From CAZNLH01 sp964573995 (GTDB taxonomy: Bacteria; Gemmatimonadota; CAZMKB01; CAZNLH01): a DNA stretch of 64,000 bases. The position numbers and the translations under genes were made by a program. Each line of letters begins with the position of its first letter. Position 1 is the first letter of the stretch. Location: NCBI GenBank assembly GCA_964573995.1, contig CAZNLH010000011.1:14046-78045 (forward strand), written 5' to 3'. The notes under the pieces were generated by a model. The model was not told where the DNA came from. It was given only the letters and a program-made list of their open reading frames with translations, and ran no database searches. This document shows positions 60,125 through 64,000 of the stretch, piece by piece.

Positions 60125-61540
60125 CTAAACCTTCAAGTCACCGGAACGCCTCTCGTGCTTCCTCTGCCGGAATCTCATCCTGATCGGGATGCCTTCCAGG
60201 TCGAGGCGCTTCCTGAAAAAGTTTGTCAAATATCGCCGATATCCATCCCGGATCCCCTTGGGAGAACTGGTAACGACTACATATTCAGGTGGAGAGGTCT
60301 TCACCTGACTGATATAAAATAATCGAACCGGCTTCGATGCGAAAGACGGTGGGCTTCGTCTACCAACCGCCTCTCTCAGTAGATTATTCAAGCGTGGAGT
60401 ACCCACCCTGCCATTCCATTTCCTCCCTACCTCCAACACCTTCCTCAGGAGCGCGGCCAATCCTTCACCCGTCAGAGAAGATGTGAATTGGATCGGGATA
60501 TGAGAGATGAGGGGGGGCAATGAATCTACTGCCTCCAGTTGCGCTGACGGGTCGGTGTCTGTAAGGTCCCACTTTGAGAAGGACAGGACTATGCCCCTGC
60601 CGCGCTTCTCTACAAGGGATAGGATATTGAGATCCTGCCGGACAACGCCCTCTGTGCAATCTACGAGAAGGACTACCACATTGGCGCGTTCTATGCTCTG
60701 AACCACCCGGACATTCGCATAATACTCGACATTCTTACCAACGCGGCTCTTCCGCCTCAATCCCGCGGTGTCGACGAGGATCACCGGCTGCCCTTCGAAA
60801 TGGATCCTGGTATCGATGGAATCCCTCGTAGTACCACCCTCGTGATGGACAACGAGGCGCTCTTCTCCCAGAACCGCATTGATCAATGAAGACTTACCCG
60901 CGTTTGGCCGTCCCACGACAGCCACCCTGACCGCCTCATCCCACTGGGAGCCTGCTCCCTCCCTGCGGGGAAGCCTCTCTACAATCAAGTCCAGGAGATC
61001 GCCACAGTTGATACCCTGCTGGGCTGAGATGGGAAAGGGCTCTCCAAGGCCGATCTCGCTAAGGGCATGGTACGCAGACCGATCCTCCGCTCTCTCGACC
61101 TTGTTGGCAACCAGGATCACGGGGCATCCCTCTCTCCTCAGCATCGCCGCGATATCACCATCAGCCGGGGCCACGGGCTCTCTCGCATCCACCAGGAAGA
61201 GGATAAGGTCGGATTCCGACACGGCCAACCCAACCTGGCGGGCCACAACCTTGTCCAACTCTCCCTCGTCCGGAGGCATGATCCCCCCCATATCTACGAG
61301 AAAAAACCTGATGCCACGCCACGCAGTCTCGATCGCATTTCGATCCCTTGTCACACCGGGCGTCTCGTGCACTATCGCGCGCCTCTGGCCGAGAAGTCGA
61401 TTGAAGAGTGTCGACTTTCCCACGTTGGGAAGACCGACAATCGACACGATCGGGATCGATCCCCTTGTACCGTTTACTTTGTTCGTCTTCAAGCGATCCA
61501 TGAGACCATCTGCCTGTTCCTGTAAACCCTCATGAAGCAT
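60125..61540 (-). CDS. der: Ribosome-assembly GTPase Der (EngA)
   Basis: 471 residues if started at ATG 61540; ATG 61501 (MDRLKTNKVNG) is equally possible since most Der proteins begin just before the first G-domain. Two GTPase domains in tandem are visible: GLPNVGKS with VTRDRN and DMGGI, VANKVE; then GRPNAGKS, GTTRDSIDTRI, DTAGLRRKSRV and FSKWDLTD. A C-terminal KH-like domain follows (RPVRLFYISQVKTSPPEYVVV, RKRLDLEGIPIRMRFRQRK). In domain 1, DMGGI replaces the usual DTGG/DTAG in G3; the position after the aspartate is methionine, which is uncommon. The protein helps late 50S subunit maturation. Confidence 0.95.
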   Translation of the reverse strand: MLHEGLQEQADGLMDRLKTNKVNGTRGSIPIVSIVGLPNVGKSTLFNRLLGQRRAIVHETPGVTRDRNAIETAWRGIRFFLVDMGGIMPPDEGELDKVVARQVGLAVSESDLILFLVDAREPVAPADGDIAAMLRREGCPVILVANKVERAEDRSAYHALSEIGLGEPFPISAQQGINCGDLLDLIVERLPRREGAGSQWDEAVRVAVVGRPNAGKSSLINAVLGEERLVVHHEGGTTRDSIDTRIHFEGQPVILVDTAGLRRKSRVGKNVEYYANVRVVQSIERANVVVLLVDCTEGVVRQDLNILSLVEKRGRGIVLSFSKWDLTDTDPSAQLEAVDSLPPLISHIPIQFTSSLTGEGLAALLRKVLEVGRKWNGRVGTPRLNNLLREAVGRRSPPSFASKPVRLFYISQVKTSPPEYVVVTSSPKGIRDGYRRYLTNFFRKRLDLEGIPIRMRFRQRKHERRSGDLKV

Positions 61541-61567
61541 CCGTCACCCATCGCAATTCCATCCAGT

Positions 61568-63571
61568 TCAATCTCCGGGCAAACTATAGACATGTGTTCC
61601 GAAGGGCTCGAAGTGATCAGAAAAACCGCTCCCCTCCCAATCAACCTTCCTCTTCTCAAAGAGGACAACGACAGGATCGGCTGATGGCGCGCCATCAATC
61701 TGAAATTTCCCATCGATATCACCGCCATATACATTCACTGCAATCAGTAGCCTCCTATCGCCCAATTCCCAGCAACCATAATCTACGTAACCCCTCTCCT
61801 CCGTGGAAATCCCTCCTGCATCCCGGCGGCCGTTTGTAAAGAAGGAAGAAAGTTCGGCCAGTTCACCGTTGAGTCTCGGGATCTCCTCCCACAGTTCAGG
61901 GACCTTGCGTATATCCCACGTGGCGTCCGCCTCGTTGAAATATGGTCTACGTGACGAGAAATCCCTGTACACAATCCCCCCGGCCCCGTGGATGAGCGCC
62001 AGGTAGGTCATCGCTCGAACCTCGTCAATACCGGGGCATCGGTGGGCTACAGGCCAGCCCCCGAAGACCTGGGGCATACCGACAGTCTGCACCCCAGACC
62101 CTTCGTCCTTGAGGTGGTCCGCCCACAATCCCACGGTAAAGATCGGCCTAGTGGGTATTGACACGGGGTTCGGGTCGATCGCCACCAATTCATTCGCCCC
62201 GGAAACGCGAGTGAGATGATCGTCGGGAAGATAATTTTCCAGGATGACAGGTCTAGTAGGGCCGGATGACTCAAGACATTCGATTATCTCGCGCACCTCG
62301 CCAGACAACGTGGAATCAGCCGGGGCGCCCAGGAATAAAAACCACCCCGAAAAGCCCGGCGCCCTTCGGCTCTCCTCCACCAGGGCCCTCAACCCTTCAC
62401 CGCACCCCTCCCCCTTCTTGCCGGGATACACCTCGAAAAAGACCTTCAACTTGTAATCGTCGAGGTACTTGGAGTAATCCCTTAGGTCATCAATCCCCGG
62501 ATCGGCGATAAGGACGCTGTTGAATCCCATACCCTTCAAGTCCCTGATCTCGTGGGCATGCAGCCTGATCCCTACGGGAAAGAAGGAGAGCCCGGACCGT
62601 GGGCCGGCCTTCGTGCTATCGTGCCCGGAGATGGAATAACAGGCTACGATCCCGTTATCCGAGAAAACGACGTCCGCCGTCCTCAGGTCGTAGAGTTCGA
62701 GTTTCAGGTGATAACACCCCGTCCCACTTGGAGACAACTCGAATGCCACCTGATCATCCGGCTGCTCCAGTATACCCTCGATATTCTTCCTCACAACTCT
62801 CCCGGAAGGCGCGCGAACCTCGAGATTAATGCCCACCGGCAGGTTCGCGGCCTGGACATTCGAGAAGTCGACGACAAAGCGGTTTACGCCTTCTTTCAGG
62901 TAAACCCTGCGCGGATAGTCCATGTCAAATGGTAACTTAAGTAATACGACATGGTCGATTAGCATGTCGCCCGGAGAGAATGACCAGTCCCTCAAGGATA
63001 TCTCGCCTTCACGTATATGAAAAGGGATCCTGACCGAAGAGACAACGTTCCGCCAACGCCTCCCCACTTCGTAAAGTCTCCCCTCGGCGGCAAGGAACAA
63101 GCCGAGTCTCCTGGTGCCTTCCTCCGGGTTCTTGGCGTACAGGGAGATGGTATAGGTGCCGGGTTCGAAGTCGCGCACGGTATAGACCCCCGGAGTTGTC
63201 TTCCCATCTTCATTGAGTATACGCAGCGACCGTTTTCCATAGAATGGCGAACGGGTACTGAGCCTGGGGATTACGATGGCGCGCTCCGAGGTGCCAAGAT
63301 AGCTGAAGATTGCCTTCCTGAGATCGAGTCTGCCCTCGTCGACTACGGGCCATGCCTCCCAATGGTCGGGGAAGGTGTCCATATCGTTGTCCTCCTCGAA
63401 ATCACCATTCTGCAAGAGATTCGCGAATGTATAGTACCGATTATCCTCACCGGTCGGACCGGCAGAAAGACCGCTTACCTGCGCACCTGCCAGCAGGGTC
63501 GGGGGCGAAAGGGAAACCGGAGCGAGGATCAGGCATCGAATCAGGGTTTCAAGGACACCTTTCGCCGACAT
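61568..63571 (-). CDS. Secreted multidomain protein with TIM-barrel glycoside-hydrolase-like part
   Basis: About 667 residues from the ATG at 63571, chosen because MSAKGVLETLIRCLILAPVSLSPPTLLAG is a signal peptide. ANLLQNGDFEEDNDMDTFPDHWEAW opens a carbohydrate-binding-like jelly roll (about 35-210), with a second beta domain at 215-320 (VNRFVVDFSNVQAANLPVGINLEVRAPSGRVV). From about 335 an alpha/beta barrel-like part follows: GIRLHAHEIRDLKGMGFNSVLIADPGID, KVFFEVYPGKKG, PGFSGWFLFLGAPADS, PVILENYLP, FTVGLWADHLKDEG and MTYLALIHGAGGIVYRDFS. A beta C-domain ends the protein. The layout resembles GH-type enzymes, but no catalytic acid pair can be assigned. Confidence 0.78.
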   Translation of the reverse strand: MSAKGVLETLIRCLILAPVSLSPPTLLAGAQVSGLSAGPTGEDNRYYTFANLLQNGDFEEDNDMDTFPDHWEAWPVVDEGRLDLRKAIFSYLGTSERAIVIPRLSTRSPFYGKRSLRILNEDGKTTPGVYTVRDFEPGTYTISLYAKNPEEGTRRLGLFLAAEGRLYEVGRRWRNVVSSVRIPFHIREGEISLRDWSFSPGDMLIDHVVLLKLPFDMDYPRRVYLKEGVNRFVVDFSNVQAANLPVGINLEVRAPSGRVVRKNIEGILEQPDDQVAFELSPSGTGCYHLKLELYDLRTADVVFSDNGIVACYSISGHDSTKAGPRSGLSFFPVGIRLHAHEIRDLKGMGFNSVLIADPGIDDLRDYSKYLDDYKLKVFFEVYPGKKGEGCGEGLRALVEESRRAPGFSGWFLFLGAPADSTLSGEVREIIECLESSGPTRPVILENYLPDDHLTRVSGANELVAIDPNPVSIPTRPIFTVGLWADHLKDEGSGVQTVGMPQVFGGWPVAHRCPGIDEVRAMTYLALIHGAGGIVYRDFSSRRPYFNEADATWDIRKVPELWEEIPRLNGELAELSSFFTNGRRDAGGISTEERGYVDYGCWELGDRRLLIAVNVYGGDIDGKFQIDGAPSADPVVVLFEKRKVDWEGSGFSDHFEPFGTHVYSLPGD

Positions 63572-63786
63572 CTCGAGTAAATCCAATAAGTAACCATGGA
63601 AAACACGTGGTGGAAACCGCCGGGTTACAAGATCCCGGGCACATAGACGCATTCTAATCTATCCAGCAACTAAATGAAAATCAAGGCGGATCAGTACCTG
63701 AAACCTCCCCGTTTTCAATCGATAAGAGGCAGGGGAGGCTTTGAGCATGCGTAAAGGAGAATAGGGTTAGTGCCCGCCGGCGAGAG

Positions 63787-63815
63787 TTGACGAATTTGAG
63801 AATTCGTGCTAAAAT
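63787..63815 (+). promoter_or_regulatory. Promoter of the lipoprotein gene at the right edge
   Basis: TTGACG (63787-63792), a 17-nt spacer and TAAAAT (63810-63815) on the plus strand give a predicted start near 63822, about 45 nt before the TTG start codon. Confidence 0.65.
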
Positions 63816-63867
63816 AATAGATAAACTCGGAAGGTATAATGATCCATGCAATCGCTGCGAGGCAGAA

Positions 63868-64000
63868 TTGAAAAGACTCTTTAAGAATTTATACCTCTTT
63901 ATCCCCATGTTCCTCTTACTGTTCCCCTGCTTGCTGACATGCGGAAGGAACGACAACCCCACCAGCTTGAATCCGGGCACCATTCCGGCTTATCTCTCAT
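63868..64000 (+). CDS. Lipoprotein, N-terminal part only (runs off the window)
   Basis: The frame is open from a TTG at 63868 (GAGG 5 nt upstream) to the end of the window, giving 44 residues. A lysine/arginine N-terminus is followed by a hydrophobic core (LYLFIPMFLLLFPCLLTC) ending in LLTC, a lipobox, and then GRNDNPTSLNPGTIP, a typical polar linker after the lipidated cysteine. The protein therefore goes to a membrane. The remaining sequence is outside the window and no function can be given. Confidence 0.72.
   Translation, partial: MKRLFKNLYLFIPMFLLLFPCLLTCGRNDNPTSLNPGTIPAYLS

Noticed and set aside
63681..63983. 100-residue minus-strand frame at the right edge
   Set aside because: On the plus strand the same bases give a promoter, a ribosome-binding site and a lipoprotein signal peptide, which explains them better.

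Overview
The window is a chromosomal segment of a Gram-negative (two-membrane) bacterium, probably a candidate phylum of the FCB superphylum (Krumholzibacteria, Eisenbacteria, Zixibacteria and relatives). This placement is inferred from four things: a secreted LVIVD propeller ending in a FlgD-like/type IX-type C-terminal domain with the YPNPFNP signature; FG-GAP/ASPIC and other large secreted repeat proteins; a complete MoxR-DUF58-BatABCDE operon; and heptose (rfaE1/rfaE2) genes that imply lipopolysaccharide. The DNA is GC-rich, and TTG and GTG starts preceded by good Shine-Dalgarno sequences are common, so several starts were reassigned here.

Layout. Bases 1-3195 (+) hold the end of an FG-GAP/UnbV protein and the LVIVD protein. 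Bases 3298-8546 (-) form a four-gene surface-polysaccharide operon (GT4, flippase, deacetylase, GT4) read from a near-consensus promoter that appears to give a leaderless mRNA. A tRNA-Pro(TGG) and a secreted 582-residue protein follow. Bases 10826-19268 (-) are the Bat/MoxR aerotolerance-type operon. Bases 19423-22935 hold an outer-membrane barrel protein, a lipoprotein with a CRP-family-like operator, and a secreted BNR-like protein.

Bases 23216-39832 (-) are a dense housekeeping run: rdgB, rph, rfaE2, rfaE1, glgA, galT, a CDP-alcohol phosphatidyltransferase, recN, nadK, dxs, a prenyl synthase, xseB, xseA, folD, ymdB and rny. A 6S RNA candidate with its own promoter follows, then zapA, a small coiled-coil gene, pheT, pheS, rplT, rpmI, infC (AUU start) and thrS.

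Bases 47.9-51.8 kb interrupt this block. A GC-rich palindromic region, a promoter, and a compact three-gene cassette on the opposite strand lie here. The cassette is one uncharacterised partner protein plus two different DUF2791/BrxC-BrxD-like P-loop ATPases with overlapping reading frames, closed by a REP-like hairpin. It is the best candidate for an undescribed (defence or conflict type) system.

Bases 51914-63571 (-) return to housekeeping: apt, acyP, tRNA-Pro(CGG), a YqaA/DedA protein, surE, rfbC, glgP, tRNA-Pro(GGG), a MerR-type regulator, gpsA, plsY, der and a secreted TIM-barrel-like protein. A promoter and the start of a lipoprotein gene (+) run off the right edge. All three proline isoacceptor tRNAs lie in this one window. 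No rRNA, CRISPR array, transposase or integrase was seen. All assignments rest on reading the sequence; no database search was run.
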